A DNA stretch of 41,099 nucleotides from an uncultured Eubacteriales bacterium (lineage in GTDB: Bacteria; Bacillota; Clostridia; Oscillospirales; Oscillospiraceae), in contig CABSFY010000003.1 of assembly GCA_902477055.1 (NCBI GenBank), forward strand, positions 1 to 41,099, written 5' to 3'. Within the stretch, counting starts at the first letter, position 1. Each line of letters starts with the position of its first letter. The translations under genes and the position numbers were made by a program. This document shows, in pieces, positions 32,461-40,986 of this stretch. The notes beneath the pieces are model-generated. The model worked only from the letters and a program-made list of their open reading frames with translations. It did no database searches and was not told the DNA's origin.

Positions 32461-33564
32461 ATGGAAGAATTATTCTCTAATCTGTCGAATTTGGCTTGGC
32501 AGCAGGTCGTAATGTGGCTGCTGGGCGGCGTTCTGATCTTCCTTGCGATCAAGAAGGATATGGAGCCTGCGCTACTGCTGCCGATGGGCTTCGGCGCGAT
32601 TCTGCTGAATCTGCCGGGCGCCGACCTGAGCGTTTTGCAGCTCCTTTACGACAAGGGCATTGCAAACGAGCTGTTCCCGCTGGTACTGTTTATCGGCATC
32701 GGTGCGATGATCGACTTCGGCCCGCTGCTGTCGGACCCAAAGCTGATGATCTTCGGTGCGGCGGCACAGTTCGGTATTTTCTTCACGTTCTTTATTGCGA
32801 GCCTCTGCGGCTTTGATATCCGCGACTCGGCTTCGATCGCCATCATCGGCGCGGCCGACGGCCCGACCTCCATCGTCGTGGCAAACGCCCTGCAAAGCGG
32901 CTACATCGGCGCGATCACCGTGGCGGCGTACTCCTACATGGCGCTTGTACCGATCGTGCAGCCGCCGGTCATCCGGCTGTTGACGACGAAAAAGGAGCGA
33001 CTGATCCGGATGCCGTACCACCCGCACGCCGTTTCCAAGGGGACGAAAATTCTGTTCCCGATCGTTATTACCATCGTCACCGGCGCTTTTGCGCCGAAGG
33101 CGGTCGCGCTGGTCGGCTTTTTGATGTTCGGCAATCTCATCCGCGAGTGCGGCGTGCTGGACTCGCTGTCCGAAACGGCGCAGAAGGTGCTGGCCAATCT
33201 TGTGACAATCTTCCTCGGTATCACCATCGCGGTGAACATGGATGCAGCGCGCTTCCTGCGCAAGGAAACGCTGCTTATTATGGGCCTCGGCCTGGTTGCG
33301 TTCATCTTTGATACGGCGGGCGGCGTTCTGGTCGCGAAGCTCATTAACATCTTCCTGCCGAAGTCGAAGAAGCTCAATCCGATGATCGGTGCGGCGGGCA
33401 TTTCCGCGTTCCCGATGTCCTCCCGCGTCATCCACAAGATGGGTCTGAAGGAGGACCCGCAGAATTTCCTGCTCATGCACACCGTCGCCGTGAACGTTTC
33501 GGGGCAGATCGCCTCGGTCATCGCCGGCGGGCTGATTATGAGTCTGGTGTTCCGATTTGCTTAA
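32461..33564 (+). CDS. oadB: Na+-translocating decarboxylase beta subunit
   Basis: 367 residues, very hydrophobic, about nine to eleven membrane helices. Family marks: IGIGAMIDFGPLLSDP, the Na+-site region AAIIGAADGPTSIVV-like IIGAADGPTSIVVAN, and GAAGISAFPMSSRVIHKM in the C-terminal half. In oxaloacetate, methylmalonyl-CoA and glutaconyl-CoA decarboxylases this subunit frees CO2 from carboxybiotin and pumps Na+ outward. The acyl specificity lies in the alpha subunit, which is not in this window, so the substrate cannot be named and the symbol stands for the family. A small gamma-like gene follows with 13 bp between. Confidence 0.92.
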   Translation: MEELFSNLSNLAWQQVVMWLLGGVLIFLAIKKDMEPALLLPMGFGAILLNLPGADLSVLQLLYDKGIANELFPLVLFIGIGAMIDFGPLLSDPKLMIFGAAAQFGIFFTFFIASLCGFDIRDSASIAIIGAADGPTSIVVANALQSGYIGAITVAAYSYMALVPIVQPPVIRLLTTKKERLIRMPYHPHAVSKGTKILFPIVITIVTGAFAPKAVALVGFLMFGNLIRECGVLDSLSETAQKVLANLVTIFLGITIAVNMDAARFLRKETLLIMGLGLVAFIFDTAGGVLVAKLINIFLPKSKKLNPMIGAAGISAFPMSSRVIHKMGLKEDPQNFLLMHTVAVNVSGQIASVIAGGLIMSLVFRFA

Positions 33565-33577
33565 GGAGGGGTTAGGA

Positions 33578-33760
33578 ATGAAGCTGTTGACAGCATTTTC
33601 CGCGCTGGCGGCTGAGGCTGGCACGATTCCCGATCGCCCCGCGACGACGGAGGAAGCCCTCTGGCTGATGGGTGTCGGTTGGGGCAGCATTTTCATCGTC
33701 ATCGCGATCATGATCGTGCTTGTGCTGATTTTGAACGCAGCGGGCCGGAAGAAAAATTAA
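33578..33760 (+). CDS. Small OadG-like membrane subunit
   Basis: 60 residues. One membrane helix (about 32-54, GWGSIFIVIAIMIVLVLIL) and a basic end AAGRKKN. It follows the beta subunit with a strong AAGGAGG site and has the size and form of the OadG/gamma subunit, which stabilises the alpha-beta complex. Sequence identity to the family is hard to judge at this length, so the call rests on topology and context. The ATG at 33578 fits the ribosome site; an upstream in-frame start does not. Confidence 0.7.
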   Translation: MKLLTAFSALAAEAGTIPDRPATTEEALWLMGVGWGSIFIVIAIMIVLVLILNAAGRKKN

Positions 33761-33771
33761 GTTGAACACAG

Positions 33772-33815
33772 AATCCCCGATGCGGAGCAGAAATGCTCCG
33801 TATCGGGGATTTTCT
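33772..33815 (+). terminator. Terminator after the OadG-like gene
   Basis: Arms 33772-33788 and 33795-33811 with one G-T pair, loop AGAAAT, then TTTCT. It starts 12 bases after the stop. Confidence 0.85.
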
Positions 33816-33856
33816 CGTATGCAGCACCGGCGGCCGGGGACGAAACTGCGCTCTGC

Positions 33857-33883
33857 GGCGGGATGTGGGCATCCCGCCCTACG
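33857..33883. repeat. Family D hairpin, reversed copy
   Basis: GGCGGGATG, TGGG, CATCCCGCC, then CTACG, which is the reverse of CGTAGGG. It shares stem and loop with 40982-41008. It lies between the terminator and the convergent HTH gene. Confidence 0.8.
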
Positions 33884-33915
33884 CAATGACCGACCTTGGG
33901 AGCCGAGGCGGCGGG

Positions 33916-35655
33916 TCATTCCACGACGGGAAGCACCATATCCTCGATGGCTTGACGGAGCGTGGGGTGGCGGATGACGAAGTGAATGACGGGGGCTTTG
34001 TTTTTCGACACCATTGCCCACTTGCCCTCGCGGATAACGATGTTGATATTACAAAAGCCCTTGTCTTTTGTAAAAAACACGTCATATTGATCATTTTGTT
34101 CGGCAAACGCCTCCGTCAGGCGCAGGTGCTCGCAGTATTCTTCATAGGTGTAGACCAGATCGCGCTCGAAAAACAGCTCGGACAGCGACAGGGACACCGG
34201 CGCTGCGGCAAATTCCTCCGGCGTGAGGCGCGGCAGCTCGTCGCGCACCGCGCCGTGGGACAGATACTGCGCGAAATGCTCCCGCTGCCGCGCGGCGAAG
34301 GTGAGGATCGTCTGCTTCTCCTTTGCGGAAACGTCGCGGCGGTCCAAAAACGCAGTCAAAAACGCCTCGTCCGCCGTGTAGATCGGCGGGGCGCTGAGCA
34401 GACTCCTGCGCCGCCCGCTTACCTGCGTATCCGTGCGCAAAAACGCGTCCAGCGCACTGCGCATCGGCTCACGGTAGATATCCATCAGCGGCTTTGCGCG
34501 GCCGAGGAGGTCCGCCGCGCGCTGCTGATAGTAGGCAAGGTCGCTTTTGCCCTTTGTCAGGTAATACATTCCATGGTCATGGTGTCCGGCGATGCACTCG
34601 CCCGCCAGCGCTGCCGCGCCGGAAACCTTCAGAAAATGGCAGAACACCGTGTTCGGCGCGTCCTTGAGGTAGTAGGGCGAGATCTGACCGGTCATATAAA
34701 GCGGGATGTGGCTCTCCAGCCCCAGCATCAGCTCGTTGAAGGGGCGGTTGAGGTCGTGGATGATGTTCAGATGCAGGCCCTTTTTCAGCAGCAGCGCCAG
34801 CCCGAACATATATTTTTTGGAAAAATCGAGGTCCGCCGCCATGTCCTCCATCGGCATATCGCTGTACAGCAGCACCGGCTGGTCGGAGCGGGACAGGACG
34901 GTCGCCTTAAAAAAGTCCAGCTCCCCCTTTTTCATCTCCTCGATGCCGCGGTAGACGTGGGAGGCGGGAAGGGTGAAGGGCAGGGTCGGCGTTTTCAGCT
35001 CGTCGAAGCGGATGGCGCGGATGTATTCGTTGAGGTCGAAGCTGTCAAGCGTTTGCAGGAACGCGGAAACGGAGCCGCCCTGTCCCGGCGCGTCGGCGAC
35101 GGAGGCCGCTCCGCCCGTGAGCCACTGCACCACCGCGGTATAGTAGGCCGTTTCGTCCGCCAGTGCCTCCGGCGCGACGCCGATGAGCGCCGCCACGGCC
35201 GCCATGCTCTTTTCGTCGTCAAACCGCCGCACAAGGAAGCGCGCCACGTCCGCGCAGAATTTTTCCGGCTCGGCAGGGGAGCGCTGACCGCTGCGGACGC
35301 GCGAAAGGAAGGACGGGTCGTAGCTGATCGCCTTGGAAAGCTCCGCCGTGCTGACCGGCAGGAGGGTGAGCAGGTGGTTGAGATTTGTCCGCAGCGCCTC
35401 GGCATCGAACAGGTGCAGGTCGGCGCAGGAGAAGAACGCCTCGCGCAGCGCTTCCTCGGACAAAGGCCTGCCTCGCTGCGCAGACGCGGCGATAAGGCCT
35501 GCGGTCAGACGCTCCAAATCCTCCCGGCCCGGCGTGCGCTCGCCGGAGCGAAAACGGCTGATCGTCGCGGCCGAAAGCCCGCTGGCCCGCGCCAGCTCCC
35601 GTGCCGTGCAGTCACAGCGCTCCATCTGCGTGGATAATGCCTGCGAAAATTTCAT
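33916..35655 (-). CDS. Large transcription regulator with two N-terminal HTH motifs
   Basis: 579 residues, no membrane segment. Residues 17-40 (TARELARASGLSAATISRFR) and 102-126 (STAELSKAISYDPSFLSRVR) are two helix-turn-helix motifs, each followed by SGER or SGQR and P, as in XRE-family repressors. The remaining about 430 residues have no domain I recognise. They contain DLNRPFNELMLGLESHIPLYM, SGAAALAGECIAGHHDHGMYY and a C-terminal half rich in FF/EE/DD segments, and may be a sensor or dimer domain. It is transcribed away from the BspA/SLH gene at 35868, so control of that gene and of itself is a fair guess. GGGAGG lies 7 bases before the ATG. Confidence 0.8.
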   Translation of the reverse strand: MKFSQALSTQMERCDCTARELARASGLSAATISRFRSGERTPGREDLERLTAGLIAASAQRGRPLSEEALREAFFSCADLHLFDAEALRTNLNHLLTLLPVSTAELSKAISYDPSFLSRVRSGQRSPAEPEKFCADVARFLVRRFDDEKSMAAVAALIGVAPEALADETAYYTAVVQWLTGGAASVADAPGQGGSVSAFLQTLDSFDLNEYIRAIRFDELKTPTLPFTLPASHVYRGIEEMKKGELDFFKATVLSRSDQPVLLYSDMPMEDMAADLDFSKKYMFGLALLLKKGLHLNIIHDLNRPFNELMLGLESHIPLYMTGQISPYYLKDAPNTVFCHFLKVSGAAALAGECIAGHHDHGMYYLTKGKSDLAYYQQRAADLLGRAKPLMDIYREPMRSALDAFLRTDTQVSGRRRSLLSAPPIYTADEAFLTAFLDRRDVSAKEKQTILTFAARQREHFAQYLSHGAVRDELPRLTPEEFAAAPVSLSLSELFFERDLVYTYEEYCEHLRLTEAFAEQNDQYDVFFTKDKGFCNINIVIREGKWAMVSKNKAPVIHFVIRHPTLRQAIEDMVLPVVE

Positions 35656-35681
35656 GTCATGGCCTCCCTTTGGGTGGTATG

Positions 35682-35715
35682 GTACAAGTATAGCGCACTT
35701 TGCGCCGCTTGTACA
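35682..35715 (-). promoter_or_regulatory. Promoter and dyad of the HTH regulator
   Basis: Minus strand TGTACA (35715-35710), 17 bp, TATACT (35692-35687). The arms GTACAAG (35682-35688) and CTTGTAC (35708-35714) enclose the spacer and touch both boxes, which suits an autoregulatory operator. Confidence 0.5.
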
Positions 35716-35719
35716 GGCG

Positions 35720-35761
35720 TTTCCGAAAAGTCATTGCCGAAACGGAAATTTTTTCCGGAAA
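35720..35761. promoter_or_regulatory. TTTCCG/CGGAAA dyads in the regulator-SLH gap
   Basis: TTTCCG (35720-35725) faces CGGAAA (35743-35748), and TTTCCGGAAA at 35752-35761 is a perfect palindrome. They lie upstream of a possible plus-strand -10 (TATAGT or TATGAT near 35773-35782). No convincing -35 box is present, which fits a promoter that needs an activator. Confidence 0.4.
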
Positions 35762-35867
35762 TCGCGGAGAATATAGTATGATAGCCTTGTAGATTGGTTT
35801 GCTCCGCATAGCTACGGTATATTGAGCCGGAGCGGATCAAAATATTTCCGAATTGCAAGGAGGCACC

Positions 35868-38800
35868 ATGAAAAGAACATTGTTATCCCTGCTGCTTGCC
35901 CTTTCGATGCTGCTCTCGCTGCTGCCGTCGGTGAGCGCGGTGGGCATCACGGGCGAGGAAAAGCTGCCCGATGACGCGGGCTTCGGCTTTACCTACGCAT
36001 TCGTTTCACCAACGACCATTGAGATCACCGCTTACTACGGCTACGAGGCGGAGGTCACCGTCCCCTCGACCATCGACGGCTATACCGTCGTGGGCATCCA
36101 AAGCTTCCACAACGAGGAGGGCTACAGCTACCCCAATATCTTTGTCCGCAAGGTTGTCCTGCCCGAAACGGTGACGTACATCGCAGACGGTGCATTCTAC
36201 GACAGCGATGATTGGGCTGCGAAGACCCACTTTGAGCTGCAGGAGATCGTCCTGCCGCAGAGCCTGAAAACCATCGGCAAAAATGCGTTTTACCACAATT
36301 ATTATCTGCAAAAGATCGACATTCCCGCCGGCGTGACGGAGATCGGCGCGGGTGCCTTCGCAAAGTGCCAGAATCTGTCCGACATCACCATCCGCGGCGA
36401 GAACACCTTCCTGCACGGCGGCGCGTTCGGCGAGAAGAGCGGCTACAGCGTCGGCCCCTTTGCCGGAAAGCTCAGCGAGCTGTACCAGCAGTGGCTGTAT
36501 GACGACAGCGCCTCGGACTTCTTCATCTGGCAGGGGCAGCTCTTGGACTACAGGGGCACGAGCAAGACCCCGGTCATCCCCGACACGGTAACGGTCATCG
36601 GCGCGTCGGCGTTCTGGCGGTCGGACATCACCGGCGTGACCATTCCGTCGAGCGTCAAGCTGATCGGCGCGTCGGCGTTCTATGAATGCACCTCCCTGAC
36701 CTCCGTGGAGATCCCCGGCAGCGTTGAGCGCATTGACAACAACGCGTTTTGCGGCTGCACCGGCATGACCTCCGTCAAGCTGAACAAGGGGCTGAAGGTC
36801 ATCGGCGACAGCGGCTTCAGCGACTGCGAGGGGCTGACGAGCCTCGTCCTGCCCGAGGGTCTGACCACGCTGGAGGACGCGGCGCTTTATGACTGCGAGA
36901 ACATCGAGCGCTTCACCTTCCCCAAGTCGCTGTCCGATATGGAAGACTCCAGCATCTATACCTCGAAGTGGTACGAGGGGCTTGCCGACGGCACGGAGCT
37001 GTACTGCGGCAGCGTGTTCCTCGGCTGCAAGGGGAAAAAATATCCCTCCAAGCTGACCGTCCGTCCCGGCACAAAAATGGTGCGCATCGAGAAGGACGGT
37101 ATGGGCGGCGTGAACGAGCTGATCCTGCCCGACGGGCTGGAATCGCTCAGCATCACGGAAGGCTGCGGCAGCATCACCAAGCTTACCGTTCCGGAGAGCG
37201 TCAATTACATCGATCTCCGCAAGCTTGCCCATCTGACCGACCTCAAGCTGCCGACGACGGCGGTTCTGGAGGAGGGCTGCTTTTCCGGCTGTTACCAGAT
37301 CAAGAATCTGACCATCCCGAAGGGCAATACGACGCTGAAGGGCGTTAGCGTCGGCAGGACGGCGCACGTGGTTCTGCCCGACGACGTGCTCGAGGTGCGC
37401 GGCCCGATCTCCAACGGCGACCCCTATCGCTACAACAACAAGGATGGCAACTCCAACCTCAAGTCGATCGACCTGAAGAACGTCCGCATTCTGACGGGCG
37501 GCGCGCTCAGCGACTGCGTTGCGCTCGAGAGCGTGACGCTGCCGGATTCGCTCATCACGCTTGGCAACGGTGTGTTCAGCGGCTGCGCCCGCCTGCGCTC
37601 CGTCAAAGGCGGCAAAAATGTCCGCCAGATCGGCCACGGCTGCTTCGGCGCCTGCACCATGCTGACGGATTTCGGCGATCTGGAAAAGAACGTGACCCGT
37701 GTCGGCTCCGGGGCATTCCATAATTGCGGCTGGTTCCACGATCAGCCGAGCGGCGTGGTCTACTTCGGCAAGGTCGCCTATGCCTATAAGGGAACCATGC
37801 CGGAGAATACCGTTCTGGCGCTCAAGGAGGGTACGGTTTCCGTTTCCTACTCCTTCATCGCGGGTCAGATAGAGCTGAACCCCACCTTCGACTTTCCGAC
37901 TCTCGCGGGGCTGATCCTCCCGCAGAGCTGCAAATACGTCGATGCCTACGCCTTCTCGGGCGCGGAGAACATGAAGTTCATCGACCTCGGCGGCGTGCAG
38001 TATATCAGCAACTGTGCGTTCAACAGCAGCGCCTGTGAGAGCATCGTCCTGCCCGATTCCGTCCGCTTTGTCGGCGACAACGCCTTCTCTGCGGCGCATC
38101 TCAAGGCAATTCATCTGAACGAGGGTCTGCGTGCGCTGGACGAGGGCGCGTTCTTCTCCTACGGTGAGGGCAAGGGCGTCACCGTCCCCGCGAGCGTCAT
38201 CTACATCGGTTGGCAGGCACTCGGCTGGCGTCCGGTCGACCCGGACGATTTCCTCGGCGGAAGCAAGACGATCGACGGCTTCGTCATCCGCGGCACGGCG
38301 GGAACGGCTGCGCAGACCTACGCCGTGGACAATGAGATTGCCTTTGAAACAGCTCCCTGCGCCGCGCACAAGCTCGTAACGGAGACGGTCGCCGCGACCT
38401 GTCAGGAGGGCGGCTATACCCGCGAGACCTGCACCGTCTGCGGATACACCAACGTGACCGCCCGCACCGCTGCCGTCGGACACAAGGCGGTCGCCAACGA
38501 CCCGATCGAGGCCACCTGCACCCGTCCGGGCTATACCGGCGGCACGCACTGCGCCTTCTGCGGACTGACTCTCACCCAGCCGACGCAGACCCCCGCGCTG
38601 GGGCACGACGAGGTCGTTGCCACGGAGGAATATGAGTATTCCGCCTACTACGGCATGACGCGGCACTATTGCCGCCGCTGCGAGCTGAAGTGGTACGACA
38701 CGGAGGGCGGCGGGCACGTCCACGACTACACCTATCAGACGAATTTTGTCTATGCGACCTGCACCAGCGGCGGCTATACGGAACACGTCTGCGCCTGCGG

Positions 38801-39749
38801 CGACAGCTATCGCGACGGTGTTACCTCCGCGCTCGGCCATGACTTCCTGTGGGTCACCGACAAGGTTGCCACCGCCACCGAGCCGGGCTATAAGCATGAG
38901 GAATGCACCCGCTGCCACGAAAGGCGGAACGAAAACACCGTCATCCCCGCCACCGGCGAGGGCCACGTCCACAGCTACACCGACACCGTGAAGAACCCCA
39001 CCTGCACCGAGGGCGGCTACACCGTCCACACCTGCTCCTGCGGCGAGAGCTATACCGACAGCTATACCGACCCGCTGGGTCATAACTACGTCAACGGCGT
39101 CTGCACCCGCTGCGGCGCGACAAGCGGCGAAAATCCGCCCAGCCCGCCGACCCCCGGCGGCACCTGCGACGGCGGCGCGAGCTGCCCGTCCAAGCCCTAC
39201 CGCGACGTGGATACGACACAGTGGTATCACCCCGGCGTAGACTTTGCCATCCAGCGGGGCCTCATGAACGGCGTTGGCAGCAGCCAATTCGACCCGGAGG
39301 GCAGCATGACCCGTGCGATGCTTGTGACGGTGCTTTGGCGCTACGTCGGCTCCCCGGAGGAGTGGTCGAACAGCTTCCGCGATGTCCGCGCCGGACAGTG
39401 GTACACACAGGCTGTTTCGTGGGCCGCGAAGAACGGCATCGTCAACGGCACCTCCCCGACGACCTTCGACCCGGAGGGCAATATTACGCGTGAACAGATG
39501 GCGGCGATCCTGTATCGTTATGCGAACTGGAAAACGCTGGATACCTCCGCACGGCGTGACTTTGCCGGCTTCCCCGATGCGAACCGTGTCAGCGGCTATG
39601 CGACCGACGCGCTGAGCTGGTGCATCGCCCGCGGCATCATCAACGGCTCGAACGAGAACGGCCGCGACTACCTCCTGCCCCAGGGCAACGCCACCCGCGC
39701 CCAGGTCGCGACGATCCTGATGCGCTTTATCCAAAACGTGGCGGAATAA
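35868..39749 (+). CDS. BspA-like leucine-rich-repeat SLH surface protein
   Basis: 1293 residues. Signal peptide 1-25 (ends VSA). LRR_5/BspA repeats fill about 30-820, with irregular spacers, for example around 195-225 and 365-410. Then come about six Cys3-His modules (about 825-1080; ATCxxxGYTxxTCxxCG and ALGHD), a Pro-rich linker with CDGGASC (about 1090-1110) and three SLH motifs (about 1115-1293). It is displayed on the wall through SLH and probably acts as an adhesin or scaffold; its ligand is unknown. The AAGGAGG site fixes the start at 35868. It diverges from the two-HTH regulator. Its SLH part is closest to that of the 2543 gene, sharing the RDVDTxQWYHxGVDFAIxRG segment. Confidence 0.88.
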   Translation: MKRTLLSLLLALSMLLSLLPSVSAVGITGEEKLPDDAGFGFTYAFVSPTTIEITAYYGYEAEVTVPSTIDGYTVVGIQSFHNEEGYSYPNIFVRKVVLPETVTYIADGAFYDSDDWAAKTHFELQEIVLPQSLKTIGKNAFYHNYYLQKIDIPAGVTEIGAGAFAKCQNLSDITIRGENTFLHGGAFGEKSGYSVGPFAGKLSELYQQWLYDDSASDFFIWQGQLLDYRGTSKTPVIPDTVTVIGASAFWRSDITGVTIPSSVKLIGASAFYECTSLTSVEIPGSVERIDNNAFCGCTGMTSVKLNKGLKVIGDSGFSDCEGLTSLVLPEGLTTLEDAALYDCENIERFTFPKSLSDMEDSSIYTSKWYEGLADGTELYCGSVFLGCKGKKYPSKLTVRPGTKMVRIEKDGMGGVNELILPDGLESLSITEGCGSITKLTVPESVNYIDLRKLAHLTDLKLPTTAVLEEGCFSGCYQIKNLTIPKGNTTLKGVSVGRTAHVVLPDDVLEVRGPISNGDPYRYNNKDGNSNLKSIDLKNVRILTGGALSDCVALESVTLPDSLITLGNGVFSGCARLRSVKGGKNVRQIGHGCFGACTMLTDFGDLEKNVTRVGSGAFHNCGWFHDQPSGVVYFGKVAYAYKGTMPENTVLALKEGTVSVSYSFIAGQIELNPTFDFPTLAGLILPQSCKYVDAYAFSGAENMKFIDLGGVQYISNCAFNSSACESIVLPDSVRFVGDNAFSAAHLKAIHLNEGLRALDEGAFFSYGEGKGVTVPASVIYIGWQALGWRPVDPDDFLGGSKTIDGFVIRGTAGTAAQTYAVDNEIAFETAPCAAHKLVTETVAATCQEGGYTRETCTVCGYTNVTARTAAVGHKAVANDPIEATCTRPGYTGGTHCAFCGLTLTQPTQTPALGHDEVVATEEYEYSAYYGMTRHYCRRCELKWYDTEGGGHVHDYTYQTNFVYATCTSGGYTEHVCACGDSYRDGVTSALGHDFLWVTDKVATATEPGYKHEECTRCHERRNENTVIPATGEGHVHSYTDTVKNPTCTEGGYTVHTCSCGESYTDSYTDPLGHNYVNGVCTRCGATSGENPPSPPTPGGTCDGGASCPSKPYRDVDTTQWYHPGVDFAIQRGLMNGVGSSQFDPEGSMTRAMLVTVLWRYVGSPEEWSNSFRDVRAGQWYTQAVSWAAKNGIVNGTSPTTFDPEGNITREQMAAILYRYANWKTLDTSARRDFAGFPDANRVSGYATDALSWCIARGIINGSNENGRDYLLPQGNATRAQVATILMRFIQNVAE

Positions 39750-39767
39750 CCGTCTGATAACCCAAGC

Positions 39768-39794
39768 GGCCCGGCTTGTTCTGCAAGCCGGGCC
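39768..39794 (+). terminator. Terminator after the 1293-residue SLH gene
   Basis: Perfect 11-bp arms GGCCCGGCTTG (39768-39778) and CAAGCCGGGCC (39784-39794), loop TTCTG, weak T-content after the stem. Confidence 0.7.
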
Positions 39795-39817
39795 TCTCAG
39801 CTTGTCACCCCCCGCTT

Positions 39818-39998
39818 GTCATTGCGAGGAGCGAAGCGACGTGGCAATCTGGTGCAGGCAGTTCCGAATTCGCCGAAATCTTCCAAAATATTCAAACAAT
39901 TCTGCGAGATTGCCACGGCCGCAAGCGGCCGACCGGCAAGCGGAGTGGCCGCATCCGTAAGGCGGCAAAGCCGCCAACGGCTGCGACATCGCAATGAC
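39818..39998. repeat. Family A palindromic repeat, third copy
   Basis: Left end GTCATTGCGAGGAGCGAAGC with GTGGCAATC, right end GCAATGAC with an extended GC-rich arm (GCGGCCGACCGGCAAGCGG). The right part is longer than in the 21573 copy, as if rearranged. It fills most of the gap 39750-40134; no gene is supported there. Confidence 0.8.
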
Positions 39999-40067
39999 AA
40001 AATCGGACTTTTTTTGACAGTCTGGCCTTCCTCATCAGAGGGAGGCGGGGGCGTGGACGGCTTTTGC

Positions 40068-40096
40068 TTTACTTTCCGCGCGGGGCGTGGTATAAT
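40068..40096 (+). promoter_or_regulatory. Promoter of the YjdF-like gene
   Basis: TTTACT (40068-40073), 17 bp, consensus TATAAT (40091-40096) with TGG before it (extended -10). The leader is about 35 bases with AAGGAG at 40123. Confidence 0.65.
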
Positions 40097-40134
40097 GCGG
40101 ACACAAAATTCTTCCCGCCGATAAGGAGATCGAG

Positions 40135-40986
40135 ATGAAACAAAAGCCGAAACCTGATGCAAAAAAATTTTTGCCCTATAAGCACAAGGGGACTGCGATT
40201 CTGTTCCTGGTGCTGCGCTGTCTGGTGGTGCTGATTCTGGTGCGCAAGGCGTTTCTGCACGAATGGGAGAGTGTGTTCTACTGCGTGCTGACGCTGTTTC
40301 TGTGGCTTCTGCCGGGCATCGCGTCGTCCATTTTGAGAATCACGCTGCCGTCGGCGCTGGAGGTCATCATTCTGCTGTTTATTTTCTCGGCGGAAATTCT
40401 CGGCGAGCTGAACAGCTTTTACGTCCGTATCCCGCACTGGGACACCATGATGCACACGATCAACGGCTTCTGCTGCGCCGCCATCGGCTTTGCGCTGGTG
40501 GATATTCTGAATCGGAACGAGCGGTTTTCGCTGAAGCTGTCGCCGCTGTACCTCGCCATCGCCGCGTTCTGCTTTTCTATGACGATCGGTGCGCTTTGGG
40601 AGGTGTTTGAGTTCTCCGTGGACGGCATCGGCGGCAAGGATATGCAGAAGGACACCGTGCTGCACACGATCAGCAGCACGATGCTTGACGAAACGCACAG
40701 CAACAAGGTCGTACAGATCAAGGATATTTCCGATGTCATCGTCGTTCATTCCGACGGAACGCAGGAGGCGCTCGGCGTTGGCGGCTATCTGGATGTCGGC
40801 ATTCACGACACGATGAAGGACCTGATCGTCAATCTCATCGGCGCTGTCGTGTTTTCCTTCATCGGCTTTTCCTACGTGAAGCATCGCGGCAAGGGAAAAA
40901 TTGCAAAGGAATTCATTCCTCAAGTAGACCCGCCGGAGGGGGAGCCGGCGGAAGAAAACGCGCCGGAGCCTCCGCTTGACGCGTAG
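40135..40986 (+). CDS. YjdF/DUF2238-like integral membrane protein
   Basis: 283 residues. About six membrane helices: two near 20-60, then about 75-95, 108-125, 140-155 and 240-258. Family marks: ELNSFYVRIPHWDTMMHTINGF, IGALWEVFEFSVDG and the late GIHDTMKDLIVNLIGAVVFS. A soluble segment of about 45 residues (about 180-225, DISDVIVVHSDGTQEALG) separates the last two. The function of the family is unknown. The acidic Pro-rich tail (PPEGEPAEENAPEPPLDA) is low complexity. The stop codon TAG lies inside the CGTAGGG start of a family D repeat, so the repeat has fixed the C-terminus. AAGGAG precedes the ATG. Confidence 0.85.
   Translation: MKQKPKPDAKKFLPYKHKGTAILFLVLRCLVVLILVRKAFLHEWESVFYCVLTLFLWLLPGIASSILRITLPSALEVIILLFIFSAEILGELNSFYVRIPHWDTMMHTINGFCCAAIGFALVDILNRNERFSLKLSPLYLAIAAFCFSMTIGALWEVFEFSVDGIGGKDMQKDTVLHTISSTMLDETHSNKVVQIKDISDVIVVHSDGTQEALGVGGYLDVGIHDTMKDLIVNLIGAVVFSFIGFSYVKHRGKGKIAKEFIPQVDPPEGEPAEENAPEPPLDA

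Noticed and set aside
36006..39734. A 1242-codon open frame antisense to the 1293-residue SLH gene
   Set aside because: Same reason: it mirrors the LRR and SLH coding text, and its start lies within the end of the real gene.
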